From NCBI GenBank assembly GCA_012184525.1, contig WOFQ01000036.1, forward strand, positions 124,001 to 188,000: DNA of 64,000 bases, read 5' to 3'. Position numbers and translations under genes: made by a program. Of this stretch, positions 54,978-64,000 are shown one piece after another. The DNA is from Xenoacremonium recifei. Taxonomy: Eukaryota; Ascomycota; Sordariomycetes; Hypocreales; Nectriaceae. Position 1 is the first letter of the stretch. Each line of letters starts with the position of its first letter. Below the pieces are notes generated by a model that saw nothing but the letters and a program-made list of their open reading frames with translations, made no database searches and was not told the origin of the DNA.

Positions 54978-56177
54978 TCAGGAATTGACTAAACTTCGTT
55001 CCCATACCCTATCAACTAGCCACTGGATGGGGTAGCGAATGGGTGAAACTGACCGTGGGATGTATTTATACCAATCGAAATGGTCCCTTGGCGTAAGTAA
55101 GTTTGTCGTCTTGATCGCCTCCCAATACTCAGGATAAAATCCGCTCGATTCCCAGTCAATTATGGCCGTGACCTTCCAATTCCCATCTTCTAGCTTTACC
55201 ATTATATTCGCTGGGCGGATATCTCCATGGGTAAAAACGCAAGTCTCTGATTTTGGTATCAGATTGCGTAAGAAGTTGATATATAGTGGTGTTGCCGTAT
55301 TTGATCCAGCGAAAATAAAGGCTTCAAATTCCTTGACGCTCATCATAGGGTTGGCGCTGTCACGTTGAGTGCGTCGAGAGTCTTTGCAGCCACCGCCATC
55401 TACACCTCCAAGGGGAGAATTCTCCTTGAATGGAAGTGTTCTTATATTCGAGAGGAGAATATCGAGCTGGTCAGAGATCCCCTGTTTCTGGCCGTGATCT
55501 AGTTGAGGCCATGCCTTCTCCAGGTCGATACCCGGGATATAACTGGTGAAGAGAAACGAATGTGCGCCTATACGGACAAGACCATGCGGCTTCGGAACTG
55601 GTAGGTTGGGGATGTGTTGCCGGAGGAACGATAATGCCTTATATTCATTCATTGCATGGTCTTCGTGACCGGCTTTAACAACAATTTCGTCGTTAATTCG
55701 GAAAACCATAACAGAAGCAGCCCATGCACTTTCATACAAGACCTCACTACCATCTAGTAAGTTCAAAATGGCATCGGTGAGGTTCTCACTCGTGCCGAGC
55801 AATTTCTCCACCTCTGACGAGAGAGGAAATATTGTGAGAGCCGGCTCATTTTGATTCAGTCGAGAACGAATATCATTTTCATGAAACAAACGTTTCATAT
55901 GCGGTTTGGGTGAAGTAACTAAGTTCAAAATAGTTAGTTTAAAACTGAAAACATATGGCTATGATTATATACCTGGTCGCTTAAATGCTGCTAGACGTTG
56001 CGAGTATGCTGACGATAGGAGTGTAGTGAGATCAACTTCGGGGTTTTCGATTAAGGCAGTCTCTAGCGAGCGTAAGACTTTGATATTATACCTGGCGGCG
56101 ACGGTCTTGCGATTGGCTTTATTGACCCGAGGTTTGGATGGCAAGTTGCCTGGATTGACAGTCTCTTTGTGATCCAT
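54978..56177 (-). CDS. APH-family kinase
   Basis: Exon 1 (55973-56177) and exon 2 (54978-55918) join in phase (RLAAFKRP-VTSPKPH) to 381 residues. The N-terminal 70 residues are a basic extension. Then come the N-lobe with IVVKAGHEDHAMNEYKAL (candidate ATP lysine and helix-C Glu), the hinge FLFTSYIPGIDLEKAW, the catalytic loop FTHGDIRPANIM and IIDWESSGFYPEYWE. All catalytic residues are present. It is distantly related to the APH gene at 31334 rather than a recent copy. The substrate is unknown. Confidence 0.88.
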
Positions 56178-56653
56178 GGCCCCATTCGATTTGGACTTCT
56201 ATGGTGGTACGCGGAGGGATGAGAAGCGGCCTGGAGGAACAAAAATTACTCTTAGAAGGACATGTGGATTCTGTCGGACTAAAGCTGGTCCGAAAGCCCC
56301 GTACCAGGAGCTCCTGCCCCCGCCCCCTCCCTACCCGGTTGGTTCAGGTGGCGCCTGCCCTGGCAATGCTCCAGCGCTTGCTTCAGCCTCCCGCCTAGCG
56401 ACTGGATGATGTAGCAGCCAACATCCCCATCCATCCATCCATCCAATCTCACAGCCACTGCCCCCTTCTTTGTTGGCACTCGGAACTGACGCGTTGCGTT
56501 GCGTTGCCTGGGCTGCTCATCGAGTTTCAATTAGCCATCGTGCAGGGCGTTTTCTTACCTTTGTCCCTTTATCATCTCGAGATCCAGCGAGATCTTGACC
56601 CCGCCATCCACCACCGCTCCTTTATCGAGCTTCCTCCCGCGTCAACCGCCATC
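56178..56653. promoter_or_regulatory. Divergent promoter region
   Basis: Between the APH-family and ankyrin genes. A catccatccatccatcc run lies at about 56427-56443. No gene is seen. Confidence 0.4.
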
Positions 56654-57397
56654 ATGGGTGATGAAGAGAACGATGTAAGCCTCCATGGAATCCCCGAGGA
56701 CTGGGCATGAAGGTCTCCTTGCTGACGTCTCTCAGGGCGCCTCCCTCAAGGAGCTCCTCATCGAAGCTTGCCGCCGCAACAACACCGACCTCCTGAGCGA
56801 GTGTCTCGAGGGCAAGTCCGACGCCGAGATCTCCCAGCTCCTCAACGAGACCGCCACCATCATGGGCAACCACCTCTACCACGAAGCCGCCTCCCACGGC
56901 CACTGTCAGTCACCCTGCACCTGAGCACCCACCAAGAACCATGCGCTGACTCCCCTCCCCCCACAGACGACATCATCGACCTCCTCCTCGACCAGCCCGA
57001 CTTCGAATGCGACCCCCTCAACCGCACCGACCACGACACGCCCCTCCACCTCGCCATCCGCTGGATCAACGCCGAGCCGCCCGCCCAGCGCCCCTTCGGC
57101 CTCGCCCTCGTCGAGATGATGCTCGAGGCCGGCTCCAACCCGCGCATCCCGAACAAGGCCGGCATCACGCCCCTGCAGCTCGTCGACCCTGCCAACGTCG
57201 AGCTGCGCGACCTCATGCAGAACCACGAGCCTGAACCCGAGGAGCCCTGCGAGGACGACGTCGGTGTCTCGGGCGCTGGGCATGCCCATCCTGCCGTGGA
57301 GGATGCGGAGACAGATGATGCTGCCGAGTTTAGTGGGAGTGATGATGAGGAGCGGGTGGAGTGGGAGCGGCGAAGAAAGGCTAGGGGAAAGATGTAG
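56654..57397 (+). CDS. Small ankyrin-repeat protein, conserved type
   Basis: Three exons (56654-56674, 56736-56904, 56967-57397) join in phase to 206 residues; the first exon encodes only MGDEEND. Ankyrin units: ELLIEACRRNNTDLLSECL, NHLYHEAASHGHYDIIDLLL (across the second junction), DTPLHLAIRWINAEPPAQRP and AGITPLQLVDPANVELRDLM. A long acidic tail (about residues 155-200) ends in basic RRRKARGKM. The size, ankyrin core and acidic tail recall small cytosolic ankyrin chaperones such as Yar1, but the resemblance is general and I do not assign orthology. Confidence 0.85.
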
Positions 57398-57763
57398 GGT
57401 CTCTAGAACCTGGCATTCATCAGTCGCCAACGGTGGAATTCGAGTAATGTAGATTCCATGGATTCTGCGTGTGCATATTTTGGGCTCACGGACAAGGGAG
57501 CGATAGAACAAACTGTACGTACACACATGTGTATACAGACTAGAGGTGTGAAAATAAGCATTTCTCTTAGGTTATTTAGCTATGTAAGCGTTCTAGTTAA
57601 GGTATCAAGCGTAACTCGTATCCTCGTTGCCATCCATCCCACCCCCTTCAGTCAGGCTCCTGCGAGCCTCATTCACACACCACACAACTTTGGTCCCGTG
57701 TCTAAGTTGGTCTATAGGTAAAGGGGAACAGATCCAGCCTGTTCAAGAATCGAAACACCCTCT
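57398..57763. other. Convergent 3' spacer
   Basis: Between the 3' ends of the ankyrin and thaumatin-like genes. Nothing recognised. Confidence 0.4.
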
Positions 57764-57880
57764 TCAGCAAACGATCAGCAACACCGCACCAAACACCACC
57801 AGCATTGTCGGGATGACCCAAAACTGCGAGTGAGGCTCAGTTCCGTTGTAATTGTTGCTGCTGTTGTCCACGCTGCGGAC
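57764..57880 (-). other. In-frame tail with transmembrane segment after the thaumatin stop codon
   Basis: Directly after the TAG the same frame encodes 38 residues: VRSVDNSSNNYNGTEPHSQF (with two N-glycosylation sequons) and a hydrophobic FWVIPTMLVVFGAVLLIVC, then TGA. This is what a membrane or GPI-type anchor would look like. It may be reached by readthrough, by a very short (33-nt) intron that would remove the TAG in frame, or it may be a lost ancestral C-terminus. Confidence 0.6.
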
Positions 57881-59110
57881 CTAGCGCTTGTTGGACATGA
57901 TATACTCAACGTCGCTGAGCCGCTCCAGCGCCGAGGACGACAGGGCGGCGCCGCTGCCAATCTGCGAAAGCTCAGAGCCCAGCATCGCGAGGATGTTGGT
58001 AGACCGGCCGCGGGGGCAGAAGATGACCTCCCAGCCGCCGCCGCTGGGGACCATGAAGGTCGAGGCCTTGTCGTCGAAGGCATAGCTGTAGGCGTCAGGG
58101 CACATAGCCTTGGCAGCCTTGCTGTACTCCGAGGGGTGGCAGGCGTCGGCGCTGTGGTAGTGGCCGGTGCAGCAGTCCTTGGCTGAGCCTGTTTTGGCGC
58201 AGGCGCTGCGGCAGGGTGAGAAGTCGGGGCGGTAGATGTGGTCGTCTGGATAGGGGTAGACGCCATCACCCGGCTTATTGGGCGGCATGGCGAGAAGCGG
58301 CCAGGGACACCAGCGCCGGATGCCCTCATTGGTCTCCTTGGTTTCGAGGGGCACGGGATACGTCTTGTTGGTGTAGTACGTGTTGGTAGAGTTGTCCCCA
58401 TGGAGCCATCCAGGGGTGGCGATACAGGCACAGTTGGTCAAGTTCGGCGGTATGAACGTAGTGTTCTTGCTAGGGATGTACTTCAGGCCGAGAGGCAAGT
58501 TGTATCCATCCACGAGGGAGATGTCATAAAACGTCTGCTGTCCATTGGCACCGCCGGCTAAGTTAAACTCGGCGAGAGTCGCTGGCGTGGCTCCCTATCC
58601 GGGGTCAGTATCGCTCACTCATACTCTCCATGGACGTTGACGATGAGCACTTACGCTTACTTTGCAGTCCAACAACCCGCCACAGTCTCCCGTCTGGCAA
58701 GTGGCAGCGTCGTCTTTCACAGTGCAATTGGTGCGTCCCCAGACCCGACCTTGCCAGTCGGGGGCGAGCCAGAGCCTCATGCTGTCTCCGGGATCAAGCC
58801 CGAAGCCTTGCACGCTAGGGCCGGTGCTCTTCTGGGTAGCAATGCCGGGCCAGATCGTGGAGTCGCATTGGTTGGATACAACCAGGGGTACGGTTCCGTT
58901 CCAATCTTCATCGCTTGTATCCTCTCGCATAGACAGGCTCACTCCCCTTTTGAAGAATTGCGAATGGCCCCCGACTGCATACCCGCCGTGTGTCTCGTGA
59001 CATGTGCTGTCATTGACAAGTCCAAGGATAAGGGAAAGGGCCAAGAGCATGGAGAATGCTGGGGAGCCGCCCGGAAGAGCGCCTCCACGGAGAGTCGAGA
59101 ATGATATCAT
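57881..59110 (-). CDS. Thaumatin-like secreted protein
   Basis: Exon 1 (58655-59110) and exon 2 (57881-58594) give 389 residues. The start is the first ATG before MISFSTLRGG. A hydrophobic stretch (SMLLALSLILGLVN, about residues 20-34) acts as signal. Thaumatin-family features: VVSNQCDSTIWPGI, DPGDSMRLWLAPDWQGRVWG, RTNCTV, CQTGDCGGLLDCKVSGATP with TLAEFNL across the junction, FYDISLVDGYNLP, and a Cys-rich C-terminal part (CRSACAKTGSAKDCCTGHY; CPDAYSYAFDDKASTF). Fungal members are extracellular and some cleave beta-glucan. The frame ends at TAG 57881-57883, but an open 38-codon tail with a membrane segment follows in frame (57764-57880), discussed as a finding. Confidence 0.9.
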
Positions 59111-60579
59111 CTTTCCCTTCGAATTGGTGGGTTTGAAATAGCCGTTAGAATAGCCGTTGGAAAGTAAAACCACAGAGCCCGTGAGAGGACACCTAGACGT
59201 CTTTATAACAACTCCGAGGACTCGGTTACCGAGGAATTGACTTTCATAACGCGTACACCCGGCAGCCCACGTTTCCAGGAAGGGATTATGTATAGTAGTA
59301 ACCTCTGAGTGCGGCGCCGAACGTTGAGCGGAAACGCGTAATGAGGCAGCGTCTAGACCAGCGACAGACACAGCTCGGCAGTTGTTTTCTGTTGAGAGTG
59401 GAACGAGAGGTCTCCAGATGGCGGTGTTTGCGTTTGCCCAGCAGAAATGCTCCGATGAAGGCGTTTGCACATGTGTCGTGGGATGTGTTCGAGGAGCGGT
59501 AAGAGATCTCGCCAGGAGGAAGCAGTTAGGTAGGTGTGGAGTGCAAGAGGAGGAGAGTGTAGGTACAAGGGAAGGACTTATATCCTAGTGCGAAGATAGT
59601 TGAATGAATCCAAGATGATGATCAGAGACAAACGAGCGAGAGATAATCACAGGTTCTTGTGTAGAGGTGGGGGGGTGGTTGAGAAGGCGTGGGAGGGTAA
59701 CAGACGAAGATCAGCCTTTGCGGCGCAGAGAAGCGGGAATCAAGCAGGACATGCCCTGCCAACTAACTGCCTTAGCACGAGCTGGCTCGCAGCTGCCAAC
59801 CCGGCCTAACCAGACAGACCTTCCCTCATCCTCACCAGCCGCTGCATCGCAACATCTCGTCTCGTCCTCGCCCAAGGTATGACGCAGGGGCGATTCCCGC
59901 TTCCCAGTTTCAGGGTCCAGGAACCAGTCCGGCGGCTGCCAATCAAGCAAAATCGTCAGCCCACTTGCGACGGGCGGCAATGAAATCATTGGCATGGGCG
60001 GGCTGGGCCGTGAATGGCTGCGGGGGACTGGCCCGATGCTAGTTCAGGCCTGACTTGAAACAATGATCGCCGGTCAGATGATCGCGGAGCGAGGCTGTGA
60101 CAAGGTCGAGGATAAGACAGACAGGGCAGTGAGCTAGCGATAGCCCGATTTGTTTCGTCCCGTTGGGACTTGGAGATGGAAAGAAAGATAGCAGGGACCG
60201 TCCCCGTGCCTTGATTCAACACCAGCTTGTATTGTCTGTCTGTCTATGTACGAAAATAATCATCATCGTCATTTCATGCAAGCCCTGTATCCATCCCTGC
60301 TTGGCACACACAGAACCTCGTTCGTCGAAATACAACTCCGAGTCTCGCGTTGGTCTACCTGGCCCAACTATTTACTCCCGCAAGATCAGATCCAATCAGG
60401 CTATATCTCTCTTTCACGTCTGTCATCGCAATAACTGCCACCTGCTCTGAGTCCGAATGCGAAAAATATTCTTTTTTTTCCGAGGTATCATTTGGCTCCA
60501 TATTAGAACCCGGCAATAATGTCAACTCTTCCCGCTCTCTCATCCACCACTCACTCACGCACTCACTCACTCGCCCGCT
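59111..60579. other. Intergenic region
   Basis: About 1.5 kb: the promoter of the thaumatin-like gene and the 3' flank of the Hsp70-like gene. A short run of cactcact repeats lies near 60548-60575. No gene is recognised. Confidence 0.45.
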
Positions 60580-63004
60580 CTACCTGAACCTGGCACGGCA
60601 ACGGCCCATAACCTCGCCCTGGCAGACCAGCTCGGCGCTGAACTCAGATCCATCCAGCGTCAGGTAGATGTCAAAGTACACACGGTAGAAGGTGCCCTGA
60701 GGAGTGTCCATGCGTTCAAAGTCCTTCTCCAGGTTCTTGCGGGAGAGGTCTGAGGTGAGCGTGACTACTTCCTTGATTCCTATCGACTAATTAGCACTGT
60801 GTAATGAGTGTGGTCGGCTTGCAAAGCTTACGGGGATCCTTGGTGTACTCGGGACAAACATCATCGTCACAAGCGTACAGAATGTCTTCGTACATGAGAG
60901 TTGCGCCAGGCGCCACCTGTCGGAAGAATGAAACCTTGACCGGCTCGCCGTTCTTGACCTTTTGGCCCTTCTGGACGAAGATCTGTCGCGTGAACTTGCA
61001 TCGGTCCTTGCCATCCAGCGACGGTACCCGATAAGCTTCCGGGTGGTAGCCCTCCTTGAAAGGTTGGAGAGTGGCCATGAGGTAGTGTCGTCGCGCAACA
61101 CGGTGGGTGATGATTCGCTCTGTGATGCCGGCAGTAACGGCTCCCTTGACGATGGCGGCCACCGAATCCATGGGGCGCACAACCTTGGACTGGAACTGGG
61201 GCGGCACATGAAGCTTGATCTGCTGGAAGAGATACTCGGAAGCACCGAAACCACCCACAACCAGGATATTCTGGAGTGTTCGGTTCTGCGCCTGGATGGC
61301 GATGATCTGGTTACGGACGAGCTCGAGAATTCGATTCACGACAGGCTCGAAGCATTGCAGGATCTCCTCGTTGGTGAAGGTCATGTAACCTTCCTCGATG
61401 CCAGCCTCAGGGAATTCAGCCTCGATACCGACATCGACAGCCCACTTCTGGCCGTTATTCCGGAAGTCGGCCTTGATGCGGTTTTCGAAGTCCATAATGC
61501 ACTTTGCGTAGACTCGCCCCGCCGTCTTGGAACCGTCAGGCAGCTTCATCTTGCGGATCTTGGTGCGCAGGATGTTGCTGAAGTTACGGTTCAGGGCAGT
61601 GGAACCGCAAGAGTCACCAGAACCGGCGGTACATTCGGCGACGGTGAAGGGGTTCTCGTCCTCCACTTCGTACGCAATCAAATCAACGGTACCACCGCCA
61701 CAATCGACAATCAGCACAGCGTCATGGGTCTTCAAGTTAAGGAGACCCGTTTTGGAGCAGAATAGAGCAGCCGCCTCGGGCTCAGAGACCAGCGTTAGGC
61801 GGTTGTCGTTCTCGTCGCGGAGAAATCCAGCCTGGATGGCGGCAGCTCGAGTAGCGGCCTTGCCGGCATCGTTCCAGATGGCGGGCACCGTCAGGTAGTA
61901 CCGGATGTTGCGCTCTTCTCGGTTGAACACCTCACCAAGCGTCTTTTGTAGGGCTGACCGCATGGCTTGACGCAGCTTGAACAGATAATCGGCGGCCACG
62001 TCGATCTCTGACTTGCCTGGGGGCAGGGGAGGCAGGTTGATGGGGTCGATGTAGGTATTGCCGCTGAGCATCAGCTGCAGCTTGAACCATTCTACCTTTT
62101 GCACGCCGGGCTTGGGGTATCCAGTGGGCGCCAGAGCATCAGCGATGTCAGGTCCCCATCCCACCACCTTCTGGTATTGGTCATAGTATAGTACAGTCGG
62201 GATCTGGAGTGGACATTTAGCTTCTGAGCAGACCACAAGCAAGAACCTTAGCCCACCTTCTGCTTGGTATAAGATCCGGCACCGGGCCATTCCGTGATGA
62301 TGTCCTCCTTGGCCTCGTTGTTGGTCGCGAAAGCAAAGGCGACACCCGAAAAGGTGGTTCCCTATACATTTGTTATCAGCTCCTGATCGATCTGACTTCT
62401 CCTGCTAGTTCCTTGGTGCACTCACAAAATCAATACCCACGATAAGCTGGGCCTTGCTCTTGCTGGCGCCCTCAACCTCAGCCGCAGGGTTACCCCGCTG
62501 GAACTGCTGGGCGATAGGACCTCCCGCAGGCGGACCACCAGCTGGAGGGTAGCCTTGCTGCTGCGGCGGAGGCTGCTGCTGGAAACCTGGAGGGCCTCCC
62601 ATGGGAGGTCCCTGGCCCATGGGCGCCATGCCCGGAGGGTAGCCCATGGGGGCACCGGTATTGATCGGGGGCGGCCCTCCAACCATCTGGCTCGGCGGGG
62701 TGCGGTTGGGAGGTTGGTTCGTGAGGGGAGAGGTGCGGCCGAGGACGCCGGGCGGGCCTTGCGGAGGGTAGTTGGCAGAATAGCTCGGAGGGCGATTGCC
62801 AGCACCCGGGTGATTCATTGGGAGGCTGGTCGTCGAGGACGAGGCGCCGAGGGACGGAGGCGACAGCTGCTGGTGCTGCTGCTGAGGTATTTGGCCGGGA
62901 GGAGGAGTCGGGCTCGGCGTGTGACCCTCGGGGGTTTGGATGCTGGCGGCGGATTTGCGTTTACCGAAGCCAAAGCTTTTGAAGCGGGAGTTCATAGAAC
63001 TCAT
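60580..63004 (-). CDS. HSPA12-like Hsp70/actin-fold ATPase with Pro/Gly-rich N-terminus
   Basis: Four exons (62426-63004, 62257-62361, 60832-62203, 60580-60779) splice in phase to 751 residues. Residues 1-180 are a low-complexity Pro/Gln/Gly-rich tail after MSSMNSRFKSFGFGKRK. The ATPase domain then begins LIVGIDFGTTFSGVAFAFA (phosphate 1, across the first junction). It continues with WFKLQLMLSG, YLTVPAIWNDAGKAATR, LVSEPEAAALFC, IVDCGGGTVDLIAYEV (phosphate 2) and NILVVGGFGASEYLF (adenosine motif). There is no classical Hsp70 substrate domain; the end is a beta-rich segment (RRIKEVVTLTSDLSRKNL). This divergent Hsp70 group (HSPA12-like) is expanded in filamentous fungi and little characterised. 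Confidence 0.93.
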
Positions 63005-64000
63005 ATGGAAGGAGGAGAAACGGAGGGGAGGGGGGAGGACGGAGGAGGAAAAGGGTAGGACAAGAGGTCAAAGGACCCGAGGACCAAGAGAGAGAGGCCG
63101 CAGAGGCGCAGGACGGGGGGTGGAGGCGCTGAAGGGCCGGGGGGGTAGACGGGAGAGGAGGAGGGGAATGGAGGAGGAGGAGGAGGGGGACCGCCTCTTC
63201 TCGCTCTCGTCAGGCCTTTGGGCTCGGGTCAGAAATTAGTACGGGAGGGGAGTGGGCTGGGCTGCTTGCTGGGCTGGACGGGCTGGATGGGCTGGACTGG
63301 GCGCTGCGGCTGTCACTGGCGGTCTCAGTTCGTGCTGCTGCTTGAGGTGCAAGCGGTGCAAGCGGTGCGAGGGGACGGGGCAACAGGAGTGGCCGAGCTG
63401 CGTTCCCGTTCGTGTCTTGGAGGGTGAGGTGGTGATGGGAGTGGTGTCGGGCTTCCTCTTCTGCTGCAGCTGGTGCAGGAGGCTTGCGTTGGCGCTGGCT
63501 GCTGGCTGATGGCGGCGTCGGCGGCGGTGGGCGTCTCGTCTGGCGGCGCTGCTTGGCTTTGCAGTGGACGATGCTAACGGAGAAGAGCGACAGAGGCTGC
63601 AGCAGCGGTTTTCTAATCGGGGATGCAGGCGTCCGGGATGCGAGAACTGGCGATGGGAGCGAATGGATGGATTCCAGGCTTCGTTCGGTGGCTGACAAGG
63701 CTTGACGCAGCCGCTGGGGTGGCTTGGCCTGGCTTAAGATGTTCGGCCGCTTCCCACTGTGGAGGGGGCGAGTGAAGGAGAGGAGAGGCGAGTGGAGGAG
63801 CCACAGCTGACGGCACTAGAAGGACTTGTGCGTAATAAGGCTGAGGGAGAGCGTCCCAAGTCCTCGACTGTCGATTTGTCTCGGTGCCCTGTCTTGGATA
63901 GACGCTCGGCACTGGCAGGTGTGAATGGAGACCTGTCGTGCCTGGTGTGAGCTCGCCGGTATCCGCGTGGGTTTGCGTGTACATACAGCACCGTTGCAAT
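63005..64000. promoter_or_regulatory. Promoter and leader of the Hsp70-like gene
   Basis: G-rich on the plus strand (CT-rich on the transcribed strand), particularly 63010-63200, as in long fungal leaders. Open frames here are compositional. No gene is supported. Confidence 0.45.

Noticed and set aside
61000..61770. 267-codon plus-strand frame
   Set aside because: It is exactly antisense to the well-supported ATPase domain of the HSPA12-like gene.
1..64000. tRNA, rRNA or riboswitch genes
   Set aside because: I scanned for T-loop (GGTTCRANYCC) signatures and conserved rRNA words and found none in a convincing context.

Overview
The window is genomic DNA of a filamentous ascomycete fungus. 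Genes are spliced with introns of roughly 45-80 nt, there are Zn2Cys6, CFEM, 2EXR-like and fungal APH-type families, a Tc1-type transposon, and core eukaryotic genes of Pezizomycotina type (GPI2, NVJ2-type SMP protein, MED31, RPC11, HSPA12-like Hsp70). A sordariomycete is most likely; I cannot name the species. No tRNA, rRNA or CRISPR array was seen.

Layout. 1-13.3 kb is a gene graveyard: an APH-family kinase relic (2.5-3.2 kb), one apparently intact alpha/beta hydrolase (3.8-4.7 kb), the C-terminal exons of a protein kinase (5.2-5.7 kb), an amidase-signature/Arp1-type pseudogene (8.8-11.6 kb) carrying a 26-bp minisatellite with telomere-like CCCTAA cores, and a broken Tc1-type transposon directly behind it. 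14-28 kb holds mostly conserved genes: a CFEM/GPI-anchored protein, GPI2, two 2EXR-like proteins and an SMP-domain protein. 28-32 kb holds a duplicated pair of small proteins and an APH-family kinase. 32.7-40.5 kb is a compact metabolic cluster: ornithine-cyclodeaminase-family reductase, Zn2Cys6 regulator, trans-3-hydroxy-L-proline dehydratase-type enzyme and MFS transporter, which together suggest catabolism of trans-3-hydroxyproline to proline. 40.7-43.8 kb holds three broken genes (ankyrin, cyclase family, Gfo/Idh/MocA). 44-47.5 kb holds a type II 3-dehydroquinase and an SDR. 50-63 kb is mainly core genes (metallophosphoesterase, MED31, RPC11, ankyrin protein, thaumatin-like protein, HSPA12-like Hsp70) with accessory kinases between them.

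The main discovery is structural. Two unrelated genes are each cut in two, and the four pieces lie reciprocally at 13.45 kb and 42.99 kb. The 5' part of a PF04199-type cyclase gene (+, ending about 42,990) continues in the 3' part on the minus strand at 13,449-13,286. The 5' part of a Gfo/Idh/MocA gene (-, ending 42,991) continues in its 3' part on the plus strand at about 13,450-13,826. This is what a single inversion of about 29.5 kb with base-level breakpoints inside two genes would leave. Both Gfo/Idh halves are still open, so the event looks recent. The cyclase was already decaying, mostly through C-to-T type changes.

Several other broken genes here (ankyrin, amidase, possibly the thaumatin tail and the APH relic) carry in-frame stops explicable by single C-to-T or G-to-A transitions rather than indels. 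This suggests deamination or a mild RIP-like process.
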